Source of the DNA: Streblospio benedicti
Taxonomy: Eukaryota; Annelida; Polychaeta; Spionida; Spionidae
NCBI GenBank assembly: GCA_019095985.1
Contig: CM032662.1
Location: 40,382,879-40,446,878, forward strand
Direction of reading: 5' to 3'
DNA: 64,000 bases
Under the pieces are notes generated by a model. It saw only the letters and a list, made by a program, of their open reading frames with translations. It was not told the origin of the DNA and ran no database searches. Positions 24,701 to 36,700 of the stretch are shown in pieces. A program made the position numbers and the translations under genes. Every line of letters starts with the position of its first letter. Position 1 is the first letter of the stretch.

Positions 24701-27700
24701 GACAGGTAATACTGCTCACGTTTGGCACACTTGGTGTTCCTACTATTGGCCACCCATCCGAGAAGGCACTGGCAAGTCCTAGTGGTCAGGTCGCAGAAGA
24801 CGCCCTCACCCATGCCGTTCACGGGGTCATTACACGCAGGCACATGCAGCGTGTCGTCATCATTAGCACATTTCACATTCAGGTAATGTTTAACTAGCAA
24901 CAAAAACAAAAAACAGCCGATTATGGTCAACGTGGCAATGATCCAGTACAAACATGCTGTCTTCACTTTGAAAGTATATTACTTCAGAAAATACCTTTTG
25001 GCGGATGTTCAATAGTCAAATTACTATAGTCTGTTATTTTTTAATTATTTACATCATAAAAATGGCAATTTTCAAGAACATGTGAACTGGTACCCTGTGA
25101 GTCCAGACATACATGATATATGACGCTATGCACTATGATACCTTTAGGAAATATTACGTAAGTGATATACTTCCGTAACAAACGTATGACGTAACACTAT
25201 GACCCGTTAAGTAATGCACTGTGCAAAGTTTACTAAAAATACACAAACAAATCAGTATTTTGCAATGTATGCAACCATTTGAGTTATTTTGCCTTGAATT
25301 CTATTTACCCTCGCCAATTCTGTACCAAAGGGTGTTACTTTTATAGAAATCCGTTTTAGTTATGCGACAACAGGTGGGTGTGAATAATTAAAATACAATC
25401 TATGCTTGATATGTTGAAAATTGAATGCAGCTGTTATCAGCAAAACTTTTAACAACAGGAAATATGGGAAATGGTGGAGGGGAAGTGTATCCACATAAGG
25501 CAGGTGTCTTTGACAGTTTTCACTATATGATGCACATCATAATCTTAAGGCTTACATTCATCAGATCCATCCGTACAGTCAGCAATACCATCGTTTGTCC
25601 AAGTGACTGTGACACACGAGGCGGCCCCCTCTATGTTACATTTGAATTCGTCTCCGCGAGGGCAATCAAATGCGTCCCCTGAAAGTGAGAAGGCATTTAT
25701 AAGGGGGAAAATCAAAATAACTAGACTTTATACAAATTCATAACATATTTATCTTTAAGCAAATAATATCGGTAAACCTTTTTGCAAAAATAAGTCATAG
25801 CTTGTACTTTACTTTTTAACTAGTCTATCTAAACGTTGTCATGCAGTGGGAAACTAGAAGAGNNNNNNNNNNNNNNNNNNNNNNNNNNNNNNNNNNNNNN
25901 NNNNNNNNNNNNNNNNNNNNNNNNNNNNNNNNNNNNNNNNNNNNNNNNNNNNNNNNNNNNNNAAGAAACCATTGAATACAACTCACTTTCAACACACGTT
26001 TTTTGGTCACTTGATAACACATAATCAGATGTACATTCGCAAATGTTGTCTGTTGTAGAACACTCAGAATTTGGATTGAACGTTGTACAGTCTATTGATG
26101 TTTGACATGATTCTCCAAGCTTTCCTGAAATCCCAGGTAAACATTGAATACATCTTCAACATATATATATCAATGTTAAATATTTGAAACCACGTGATTG
26201 AAAATATGGCTCATGATGTCTGCTCTACATATTCTGTAATGCAAACGCCAACAAAATCATACTTTGAAATCATATTTAATAAAATAAGGTATCTAGTGGA
26301 GATTCATATAGTGTTGTTTCTGCTATTCAAAGAAATTACCAAACTGATTTTTTTCTAATCCTTTTTATCACAAAAAATATATATAAATGAGACTCTTAGC
26401 TACATACCAAATACACAACGTTATATTTAGTATAAATTGTTGCCTGTAATTATTGGAGCATCACATTTAATTTTTGAAAACATCAATTATTCAAATAACT
26501 TTCAAGTATTGTATACCAACTTGTTGCGCAAATAGTGTTTGTACTGTCTGCCTTGTAACCAACAATGCACTGGCACAATCCACTATCACACGTTGAAAAA
26601 GTCACAGCATCAGTACAATCACTGTTAACGGAACATGATTCACCAATTTTTCCTGGAAATAAGTTAGTGATTTAAGAAAAGAAATTCATTTTTTATGTTA
26701 TAGATAAAAAACCAAGTAATGAAATTTGTTGTCAGTACGCATTTTCTTTTAAAAACGAGTACACACACATCAAATTCTGCCCAAATGAAAAGCAAAAATT
26801 ATAACTCAAAGTCATTGTGCAAGAAAAACAATATTGACTTAAATTAGCTTACGTTTTAGAGTAAGATTGAGTAAACTTACTTTTAACACATTCAGTCTGT
26901 CTAGCATTTGCCACATAACCGCTTTTACACTGACATGACTTGCTTGTGGGATCGCAGACAGCCCCATCTCCAATACCGGAAGCATCGTCACACGTGGGTG
27001 AATACAGGTCTCCAGTGTTACTCATACATCTGTCACCGATGCGATGCTTGACTGCATTGTAAAGAGTACTTTGTTATAAAGTGAACATACCCATGGAAGA
27101 GCCCATGCTCACATAAACAGCCCTCCCTGTCAAGACAAGTTCATACCGGTTTATCAAATATCTACGCTTTTGCAAAATCAATGTCAAAGTGTAAAAGCTC
27201 TTCCATAAATTCCTAGAGCATTGTTAAATTACATTGTACTGGTAAATGCTCATGCAACTGTTTTTTTAGATTAGGTACTTAGATTCACACAGCAATTATT
27301 TTCATATAGATGAATTTATTATTTATTATGAATTTGTTATTAAGTAAGAAGGTGAAAAAATTCATATACTAGCAAACGTACTAGTGACTTATAAGACATG
27401 ACACTGATGCATTGACACTTGCTTTTGCAGAAACTCAAAGGTAGTAGTGGGTGCTCTATTGCAAATATTTTAGTGCCTTGCATTTTGATGTCACCCAAAT
27501 GATTTTCACGCATAAAAACTGTGTCCTTTTTTGCATATGTGGCACAAATGCAAGTAGTATGTACCAAATTTGGGAGGAAGAGGAAGAGAACCTATGTCCG
27601 GCACAAACAGAAAATTTATCTTTTGATCATGTATCAAAGTTCAAGTAGAACCAGTCAACAATGAAAATATGTAAAATTTAAACATAATTACGTATTTTTT

Positions 27701-30700
27701 CAGAGATCCTCGATTCCTCGTTTTGTAATGTGTTATTTGATTATGAACGGAATGTGTTTATTTGGGGGGATGCTTATGCTTTTCAAATATGAGTTGGTAA
27801 ATAAATACATTTGAGACATTTGGAAGGTTCTTTCACAACACCCTTTTTCATATCCACCGTTACCAGACTGCAGTGATTGTCACATATATTTTTAATCAAT
27901 TTAAAAAAATGTCTGATCAATTTACAAACTGGAAGAAACATGAAGAAGCTGTTGCGGTATTGTTAATCTGAAGTCAAAATGTCTTATTTATCTTATCAAA
28001 TCTAATCAAAGCCGAAATATACTTACATTCATCCACACCATCCGCACAGTCTGCCCTTCCATCCAACACATACGTTTGCGTAATACATGATTCTTGTTTA
28101 CTTATAAAAGTGGTGCAGAAAAAAGCATTGTCTTTGCACTCAGTTCTTTGGGTGTGCCCTACAAAAGAAAAAGAAAACAATTATGACTTCTGTTAAATGA
28201 GCAAATTGAAGTAACCTACACTCACAGGTGTATATTCCATTCCCATTAGTCGCATTTGACAGGGCCTGACTAGCATGACTAAATAATGTTGAGCACAGTT
28301 TCCATTCCAATGGGAATCTTGCTGTTTTTAATTGCGACAATTTGTTACATCGACTATTTTCATAATTAGTTCACTGTGCATCCAACTAAAAAGTACCAGT
28401 CGAATGTGATATTGATACTTGTTGCTGGGACAAGCAGAGATGCTTCACTTAATTAATAAACCTCTACATCTTAATCTGAGTAACATAATTACAATTAAAG
28501 CGACAGCATCATCTCAATAGTTCTTATCTCAAAATCTCAGATATCTAGGGGTTAGCTTCATTTCCTTTCAACCAAATAAGGAACACATACCGTATATTCA
28601 CGTATAAAAGCCCCTGGGCGTTTATCTGAAAAAAGTGCTGTTTTGGGGGCATATTTCCAACTGAAAAAAGATTCACTTATAGGCCCAGGGGCGTAAGTTC
28701 GAATCTTAGGCCCACCCCCCATTTTGGCAATAAATAGGCATTGGATTATTTAGAAATGGAGAGCTAACATATTCCCAATCACGGACTTGTACGGTATATC
28801 TTTCTAGATCTATGTGGGCGATGATGAGTGACATGAAGATTTACAGTGTGCACGAAGCTTGCCTGTTAATACAATTGGTAGTCGTTGGCGTTATGTCTAT
28901 TGTATAAATAATATCTAAGTATTCTCTGTTGTTTTACTGCATTTCATAACTCGATAGTGTAATTAGAACATTTTTATTTCAATCTTAAATCAGCCGGGGA
29001 AGAAGCATCTTCATCTTCATTTCCCTTCAACCAAACATACCCAGTATATTGTTATCTCAAATTATGCCTATCTTGAGTATTTCACTGTTTTCCATACCCA
29101 ATCACCATGATGAGTTTCTACCATATTCAAAATATTCATACCTTCATCACTATTGTCTGGGCAGTCCCTAATGCCATCATTCTGGTAAGTCTTGAGGATA
29201 CAGGTTCCCTCTACGCAGGTAAATTCAGTGTTGCTATCACAAACACCATGAACTAAAAGAGATTTTTCAAATGTAAAAAGTACAGTATAACCTCCAATTA
29301 AGACCACTAGCATTAAGAGACCATCTTTCGCAGTCCTGAATGTTCATAAAGAGACGATCTTGAGCCTGCATAAAGACAAAGACCACCAAATTTGAGACCA
29401 CTTGAGGCCAGTCCCTCGGGACTTGGGTAGTCATAATAGGTGGATTCTATTGTGCCACCAGCAAAAGAACCCATGGTCACTCAAAAGGCCATTGTCAAAC
29501 ACATATCGTATCACATATGAGGACCACATACATGTATGAGGATCATTTAGAAATGAATGGAAATACCATTATTAAAAGTGAAAAAAGTTCAACCTATGAG
29601 GACATGGGTTATTTGCTTGAGTTGAATTACTGTAGTGTAAATTTTTTCATATGAGCATGATTGTCAGACATTTATTCATGGTCAGTACGAATGGTCAACT
29701 AATGAATGCCCATGACTAAGGAGAATATGTTCTACATGTACCCTGGTAAGTGAGTGTTACACAGTATAACCTCAAATTAAGACAATTTTTATTGAGAGAT
29801 CATTTTTATATGTCCCGAACGTTTATTAACAGATCACAGCTAACCTTCATAAAAAGACCCCCTCTTCACGGAAACTATAGTACTTGGGGCAAGTCCCACC
29901 CCCTCAAGATTGTCTGTTAAATAGAGCTTGTACTGTAAACTATTAAAAGCCCTATAATAATTTACAAGCCTGTCCACTTTAATATCTGATGGTATTTGAA
30001 CTTATATCTGCACGGTCTTCATAATCGTTTATAGTGCAACTTTCGCAATATTGTTTGAATTGTTTAGTCATATATGACAAAATCTTATAAAATTGGAACG
30101 ATCATTATATATACAAACTAACTGTTACACATAATTGAACAATTAATGCCCAATCAATTTAACACAATCATTGCTATTTACAATTCCTCAGTTACCTTCA
30201 ACATTCTGCAGTTGGACCCATTTAACTTGCACTTGAAGGGACAAACAAAAAATTTGAGTCTACCAAATTTCGAGATATCAAGGTGATTATGTAAGGTAAT
30301 AGGAAGGGAAGAGTTATATATGATTAAGTTATTCATACATTTGAGTTATCCGAGTTTACGATAAATGTGTTTTGATGTAATGCAATTCCACTGACTAAAA
30401 ACCACATGGAAAAAATGTGAAAGTCCAGTTCATTTGAATACTGTACCGCATACAGTCTATAGTTTTCTAACAATTTACACCAAATCATCGTGAAATAAAT
30501 TTGCTGTTGAATGAGCCTTATGTTGCCGAAAATAAACATTATATCTACAGTTGGAGTCGTTTCTTTCAAACTCTAATAAATGGAATCTATTAACAACTCA
30601 AGCAAATAACCATTTCCCTTGATGCTACTTCACATTACAAATCACTCTAATAAACCAAAATTTCTGATAACTTAAATTCTTCATTTAATCCCTTCAAGAT

Positions 30701-31289
30701 TGAGTTACACAGATCCAACCCGTGTACTCATCATACATTGGTTTAATTCAATCAAATTATATCTCTTGGAGTCAGATTGAAATTTATGACTTAAGAATAA
30801 TTTAAAGTGACAGTAGTAACAGTAGTATCCGTAATAAAGTTTTTAATGTTGATGTTATTAAATAACAGTATTGTTTTTACAATGTGTTTAGATGTACCTA
30901 TTTAATGTTTGAAACTGACTAGCATAGTCGAAAATATACACAAATAAAAACGAAATTTTAAAACGCTGGTTCCCAAATAATGCAATATTAACAGTTATGT
31001 GTAACAGTTAGGATGTACTTTATTTTATGCAGTTTTGACAGAATATATTCACAAAAAAATCTAACCATTGACCCACAATCATCTCTATGATTGTACGTAT
31101 ATTTGATTACATCCATGCTAACCTTTAAAAAAAGATTTTGCCATATATGAGTAACACAAGTTATTAAAAGATAACACCCACACACACAAACGTGAGAGAT
31201 TTCCCACCAAAATACATGAAAAACTTACCTGTTTGAACGTAAACATTACACACACATATTGCAATTAAAATATTTCTTGAACAATACAT
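15755..31289 (-). CDS. LDLa/EB/EGF-like type I membrane receptor with polybasic tail (702 aa)
   Basis: Exons 5' to 3': 31229-31289 (signal peptide, [14 protein letters not shown]...), 29142-29252 (LDLa), 28027-28158 (LDLa), 26881-27051 (EB-like), 26521-26652 and 25987-26124 (EB/EGF-like), 25556-25678 (LDLa), 24720-24893 (EB-like), 23119-23259 and 22433-22564 (EB/EGF-like), 17111-17239 (Thr-rich stalk), 16458-16560 (TM helix), 15755-16316 (tail). The total is 2109 bases, exactly 703 codons with stop. Extracellular modules are flanked by phase-1 introns. LDLa modules show the Asp-Gly...Asp-Cys-x-Asp-x-Ser/Val-Asp-Glu calcium-site pattern. The cytoplasmic tail carries DELTAIL, LAPI, NNW, an Asp/Glu/Ser run (CK2-like) and a Lys-rich C-terminus. 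The LDLa-EB-EGF-EGF block occurs twice. Predicted role: cell-surface binding or adhesion; the ligand is unknown. I do not recognise the family. Two tandem genes sharing one 3' end, or alternative splicing, are possible. The assembly gap and large introns lower certainty. Confidence 0.75.
18100..18260 (+). repeat. tRNA-derived SINE fragment
   Basis: It contains a Pol III B-box-like GAGTTCGAGTCCC at 18151-18165, followed by GGCC and GATATAGTC, as in the element near 38345. No folding tRNA acceptor stem was found, so this is a SINE head rather than a tRNA gene. Confidence 0.5.
18551..19687 (-). CDS. Divergent intronless actin, nested in a receptor intron (378 aa)
   Basis: A complete single-exon actin runs from ATG at 19687 to the stop after the canonical SIVHRKCF ending. 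The nucleotide-binding loops are largely present ([33 protein letters not shown], keeping the catalytic-type His). The usual Gln (SIQAVLS) is kept. Differences from conventional actin: three extra N-terminal residues; an altered DNase-I loop (residues 43-53, [11 protein letters not shown], where HQGVMVGMGQK is usual); and SGRTTMYPG where SGGTTMYPG is nearly invariant (Gly to Arg at residue 305, an AGA codon). The lack of introns suggests a retrocopy, but the open frame over 378 codons suggests it is kept by selection. It lies between receptor exons 17239 and 22433 on the same strand. It is likely an orphan or tissue-restricted actin. Whether it polymerises is unknown. Confidence 0.9.
   Translation of the reverse strand: MSDVDEEISAVIIDNGSGMCKAGFAGDDAPRAVFPAVTGRPRYNIVMPGMEYKDTFVGDEAQARRGILTIQYPIDHGIVTNWDDMEKIWQHTFYNELCIAPEEHPVLLTEAPLNPKNNREQMTQIMFETFNTPAMYVSIQAVLSMYASGRYTGIVFDAGDGVCHVVPIYEGYSLPHAIERSDLAGRDLTLYMRRILTKRGYAFNSSAELEIARDIKEKLSYVALDFEQEMALAAKSSTMEKSYEMPDGQIVTIGNERFRCPEALFQPAFLGTETAGIHQMIYNSIMKCDVDIRKDMYSNVVMSGRTTMYPGISDRMSKELATVVPSGMKIKVITPPERKYSVWMGGSILGSLTCYRDMWISKMEYDEYGPSIVHRKCF
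19688..22432. other. Receptor intron, actin upstream region
   Basis: AT-rich DNA with poly(A) tracts at 20639-20655 and 21150-21190. No exon was supported. Two short frames at 21849-22360 lack splice-consistent ends and cysteine modules. Confidence 0.55.
23306..24248 (-). mobile_element. Penelope-like retroelement fragment with GIY-YIG endonuclease, between inverted arms
   Basis: The minus-strand frame at 23383-24144 encodes a C-terminal Penelope-like segment. It has a linker typical of the family (LPYIKGASE, then a VCPKDKN-type stretch), then a GIY-YIG nuclease (GIVYKI, YIGETGR, LKEHL, IIEAIEI). The unit is bounded by inverted arms of about 160 bases, 23306-23468 and 24086-24248, sharing ATAGGGTATACAATTTGAG and GTGACTCTTTCTG. 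The reverse transcriptase region is largely absent, so the copy is a fragment and not able to move alone. It sits in a receptor intron between EB-like exons 24720 and 23259, antisense to the window's plus strand and in the same sense as the host gene. It looks fairly young because the arms are very alike. Confidence 0.8.
25863..25962. other. Assembly gap of 100 N
   Basis: A run of exactly 100 N in the intron between the receptor exons 25987-26124 and 25556-25678. The fixed length suggests unknown true size, so further modules could be missing here. Confidence 0.99.
28587..28797. repeat. MITE-like element with short inverted ends
   Basis: Ends read ATACCGTATATTCACG and, inverted, ATACCGTACAAG, around a non-coding interior. 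It lies in a receptor intron. Confidence 0.4.
29283..29452. repeat. MITE of the CAGTA-AACCTC family, copy 1
   Basis: The left end CAGTATAACCTCCAATTAAG has a degenerate inverted counterpart (GGTGGATTCTATTG) at the right. The body contains repeated GAGACCA/AAGACCA words. The pattern resembles non-autonomous pogo/Tc1-type elements. Confidence 0.5.
29762..29937. repeat. MITE of the CAGTA-AACCTC family, copy 2
   Basis: Begins ACAGTATAACCTCAAATTAAG and ends GAGCTTGTACTGT. It has the same internal layout as the element 0.3 kb upstream. Confidence 0.5.
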
Positions 31290-33733
31290 TCTACTCGGCA
31301 AAAGTTACATTTCTTATTTGTCATTTTGTCATAATTCTCATCTATCAATAATAATTGCTCCTTTGGTGTACAACTTTATTTTCAAAGTTGAAGTGACCAG
31401 GTCTTATCATTCCATTTTCCCCCATAAAAAATTGAATACATTTCACATTTTTATCGAAAAATATTTTCCTTTTGTAATACTATCCATTTGTGTGAATTAA
31501 TCGTTTTTAATTCCGAAATGGGGAAGTGTTTTAATTTCTAATTTATTAATCACTCATCGATCTTAGGTTTTTGATCACGAGATTTATTTGTCTTTTCAGT
31601 CTAGTAACTCAGCTCTAGTAGATGGTTGGTAACAGACTCAGGATTTAACAATGGGTCTGATATGCCGCCAAAATCATTTATTGCTCAATTGAAAGAATCG
31701 AGCCCAATGGCTTAGAAAATGTAATCTATGTGATTTGTTATTGATTCAAATGGTATATATTGTCTGTCACCACAAAGAAAGCATATAATAAACTTACTTC
31801 ATGCTTGGCTTTTGAGATTTCCTAAGCAAAATTGTCTTATTCATGGACTTGCCAGTTTCCTTGACCACAACTGAATGTCAATTTTAAAAATGTGAATAGA
31901 ACACGATCAAGATCAAAATAAGAAAGTGGTGAAAAGTGAAAGAAAAACTCTTTTAAAGACAAAAGAGTTAATAATTTGTTAACACAAACTGAAATGTTCA
32001 GGCAAAAGACCTTGGACCTTGAAGTTGAACCTACAATAACATCTCTGTGTTATTTGTATAGAGTAGTAATAGGTTAGAATCCCTCTCCTTTCCCATGATA
32101 AGAAAAAATGTCAAAATTCATCAAAATTAGCCGTGACACCTCGCATCTTCATATGTAAGCCTCACCCATTGCCAAAAAGTTGGACCTCCCTTGCCCCCAC
32201 CCGTTGCTATGGGTCTTTATATGAGCATGGGCTTATCCATGAATGTTTAGGGTAGTTTTCATTGAAAGCATTCAAGTGATCAATTACTAAACAACAGCGA
32301 TTTGAATGCTACCCAATGTCAAACAATTTCAATCTGTTCACGACTTTTGATAGTTACGATGGACAAGACCACAAACAACATCATTGATCTGGTGTAAATT
32401 GTGACGTCATTTAAATGTGAATGGTGAAATATAAGACCATAAAATCCATACATTCCCATTTATATATGATAAATGCAAAGTTAAATGGCAGAATTATGAC
32501 AGACAAATTTATTTCCAGACAAATTTGTTTACTTGGTAAAGATCAATTAGAGACTTTAATTACAGGGCAATACTATATGATAATTTATACGCAATTGTTT
32601 CAATTGTTGAGAATAGCATGTTATTATTTCTATTGTTTAATGTAAAAATGACTTATACAACGTGACAGGAACTGATTTGATTTATATTTTCAAGAAAAGT
32701 TAAAAACAACATATATAATAGTTCAAAAGAAGCATTGATTATTGTAACGTTTCTTTGAGTAGAGCACGACTGTAGGCAACAAACACTTGTCTTCATGTGG
32801 ATCAGACTATAAGTTAACAGAGTGTGCTAATCTGTCTGGTGTCCGCTGCGCTTTCTTGGCACATCTTCACATCTATTGTTGCTATTACACTAGAAGATGA
32901 TTTAATTATTTGTTACAAGGTGCTAGTGCAAATTATCAACAGAACATCGCAATGTCGCATTATTACGTATTTATAATGAAAGTTCTTGTGACAAATGCTT
33001 ATTTCAAAAATTAAGATATGATGATGAAAAGATAGTCAATACAATGTATTTCACACAAAAAATATTTTTGTGATAGGTGGCTATTCAAGTTTTAAAGTTT
33101 TTTTTTGAAAAAAGCTTTATGATTCTAAAAACTTAACAGATTAAATTATTAAAAAAAAGTCAATTTGTATTTTATTTCGATTTATTTTAGAAATTAATTA
33201 AAAGCTACATTTTATACAGATATTTCACTAAATAATCTATTAAACATATTACATACGATACTTTGCTAATGCAAGGTTAATATTACTATTATACATGCAG
33301 TGGAACCTGTCTTGTGCAGATAATCTTTGGGAAATGACCTTTGGGAGAAATGATGTGTCCATATAAGATAGGTCTGTTTAAAAGACAGGTTCACTTTCTA
33401 AAAGAAAAGGGAGATGTGGAAAGTGTCCAAATAAGACAGTTATGTATTACACTGACAACAGGTATCCTCAAATTGAAGGGTGCCACATAGACAGGTTCTA
33501 CTGTAAATATGTACATATGTATGTAGTTTGAAGCTATTGTCCAGCAATATCTCAGATACATATGTATAATGCCATAATGCAGAAGTAATATTTTGTGTTA
33601 AATAATCGCTCAATGTCGATACGAACAATGGGTGACTACATGTATCTCCTGGCAGAGTAATCTGGTCACTATGTAAAATATTGGAGCCAAAATTCACCTA
33701 AAATGTATATAAAATAACTTTCGAAAAGTCAAT
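31290..33733. promoter_or_regulatory. Shared 2.4 kb interval between the two divergent receptor genes
   Basis: The interval lies between the start codons of the minus-strand (31289) and plus-strand (33734) receptor paralogues, so it should hold both promoters. GTATATAAAATA at 33707-33716 could be a TATA box, though it is only ~20 bases from the plus-strand ATG. A MITE lies at 33298-33503. No coding region was found inside. Confidence 0.5.
33298..33503. repeat. MITE with inverted ends (CAGTGGAACCTGTC)
   Basis: The left terminus CAGTGGAACCTGTCT and right terminus AGACAGGTTCTACTG form a clear inverted repeat around ~205 bases of non-coding DNA. It is ~230 bases upstream of the plus-strand receptor start and could contribute to or disrupt its promoter. 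Confidence 0.7.
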
Positions 33734-36700
33734 ATGAAGACTTTAATTTTCATAACAACAATTGGATTTTATATACTACTTCTTGAGTGTACACAAGGTA
33801 ATATTTCTTTTGATTTTTCTTTTGCAAATATTTGGAAATAATATGGTTAATAGTGTTCATATGAATCAGTTTGAACTTCTAATTGTAGGGAGATGAAATC
33901 AGAAATTTAAAAAAAAATCAAAGAACTTTAACTTTAGGACTATTTCCATATTGAAATTAAAATTGTGGGAGCAAATTATCATAATTATTTGTAAATTTTG
34001 AGTGAGTAAAATATTGGATATGTCCAGGTATTTATCTTCTGATGCAATCCAAAATTATTTGACCCTGTAAAAACTGAAGATATCAAATTAACTACCGGTA
34101 CAAAAGTAAAAAAGTAATTTTAATGTACAGGTAAATGAATGTATGAAGAGGGTTGATATGGTTGCAATTAGATGACAGTTTTGAATGTTCAACATATAAA
34201 GGTCATAGTTAAAGTTCAATGTAAATGTTTATTTCAACCTAAAATAATGATGTCTTTAGAACAGGTTTTAGTTTAATTCTTTACATATCAAGATTTCAAA
34301 ATGAAAATGAGGTTAACTGTAATTCCATCATAACAACACGTTTTTATATTGACACCTCATGAAAGTATGCATGCATGTCACTCTGAAAATGCGTCTCGGA
34401 ATAACAATGCTAGCAGTTTTATTATTATTTAAATAAATTTGATATAAATTTGATATTTTCAGTATCTGCTAGATGTGATTCAACTACAGAGCACACATGT
34501 ATTCAAACTGGCCAGTGTATACCTATTTCTTACGTTGATGATGGCTACAATGATTGTGGTGACAACAGTGAAGAAGGTGAGAGGATGTAAAATCAAATTA
34601 TTGAAAGTCATGTGGTGAATGACACTGAATCAAAGAAATGTGTCAAACCAAAAAGAAAAAGTGAATCGGCATCTCTTTGGTGAAATTTGGAAACTTTTTA
34701 AAACTCTATTAAAAACAGAAAAACAGTGAGACTGTGTCATTGTTAAATAAAAGCACTATTCGTTTTGCTTCTTTATTTTTCATGTACGAGTTTTATTCAC
34801 AAAGTATTTGGACGTTTGAAAATTAATATCAACTAATATGTACTTGTATGTTTAAACTTATTTGGAAATTTAGATATAAGCTTAAAGAATAACAAGTTTC
34901 TTCTAAATAAATAAAAAGTTTCTTCTTTCAGGAGATTATTTCTTCTGTCCACGCGTGGATTCCTTCAAGTGCACACAGATTGGAGACTTAGATGATGATA
35001 AAGGTGTTTGTTTCCCACCCGGCTGGGTAAATGATGGCGTGCCTGACTGTCCTGATGGATCAGATGAATGTAAGATTGCATTATGAATTGTAAAAGATGT
35101 ATTGCATCAGATGGTACTCACCGATAAGTCAACATAACGATCTGTAATTCAGAACGACAACTATCAAGACAAATCAATTTCTCTATTTTTAGAGATATCT
35201 AACCCCCTCTTGCTTATTTCAAAAAGTTTATTTACTTTATTCAAAATATAAGTTATTCTAAGGAGATCTTTTTATTACAGTAAAGAGAAGAATTGGAGCT
35301 CGGTGTTTTACGGAGAGCAAAGGCGAGTTTGAACCACTCTGCACAGACCCAGTGGACGGGGTCGGAGTCGGAGCAGAATGTGACGTCAACAACAGGACAG
35401 GACAGTACCGGTAACATGCTTAGAAAAGACCTGTATTTGCTCAAATTGGTTTCACTGGTGATAGTGTACAGGACCACCTCTCTATTGAGACCACCTCTGT
35501 AGTAAGATCACTTTCCACGGTCCCAAACATTCATAAAGCTACCGAAATGAACCTCTGTGTAGAGACCACCTCTCCATTGAGACCACCTAATACTGAACAA
35601 ATTATGAAGTCCAAAAGGTACTAAATTTTATTGTAATCACAAACTTTTGCATCTTCAATGCTTTATCACTGGTCCTAAAGGTTTTTTAAAAAGAGGTTCT
35701 ACTGTATAAGAAAATACATATAAAAAAAATTGGTAGATGTCGAAAAATGGTGCATTGCTATAAGATTTTGGTAATTTGGAGAGTTACTGAGTACTCACAA
35801 AGATATTCATTTTAAAATACTTTGTTACAGTCGAATGATTTATGTTATAAGGCAATGCATTTCAAGATTGTCATATAAAATGCAGCATGGCAATGAGACA
35901 TAAAAATACCTGTTATATGGTCATCTTATCAAATGACTTTAAAATTTATAAAAAAAATATTTCTTATCTTTAATATAATTGCATACCATGTACAAATATG
36001 TTCGCTGTGCATTGTGCAATACAATGAAAACTGGAAATAAACTTCGATAGGCAGAAAATATTATTGGTGGAATATGGTACAAGTGAGATATATTAACAGA
36101 AATTGAACTCTCTCATTTTATTATATTTTTAGCACCTGTCAATGTATAGCTGGATGGAAACCAACTACAAAGAAAAATAAATGCCAACTTAGTAAGGACA
36201 AGTTATATATACACTATGTATGAATCTGAAGAGCACTGGTAAAAAAAAAGCATGATGAAATATTTAGAATTTTTTGCACTCCACTATTATATACACATTC
36301 ATTTCACTATCATCGTGTAGAGCCGTCAAACTTCAACCTTTGTTTTTGTTGAAGGAGAATTAGGTGATGCATGCAACAATAATGAAGACTGTATTTCGTC
36401 AACTTTTGCAACATGTTCTAATAACGTATGCGCATGTACAGCTGGTTACAAAGCATACAGCGATAACCTACAATGCAATGTGAGTAAGTACTATAATTAC
36501 ATACTTTCTTAAAAGAAATTCAATACAGATGGACCAATTGATATTGAACTCTGTAAGTCTTATTCATTTGATAATTTGAACAAATAGCCATTCATGATAT
36601 ACTTCATTATATAACACACTGATGATGAAAAATAGAGATGGGGCATAGGGGTGGGGCATTGTACGGTTGTATACAGTACATAATACTCGACTGAGTTAAA

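Noticed and set aside
25825-26024. Open frames across the N run
   Set aside because: They are open only because of the 100 N gap.
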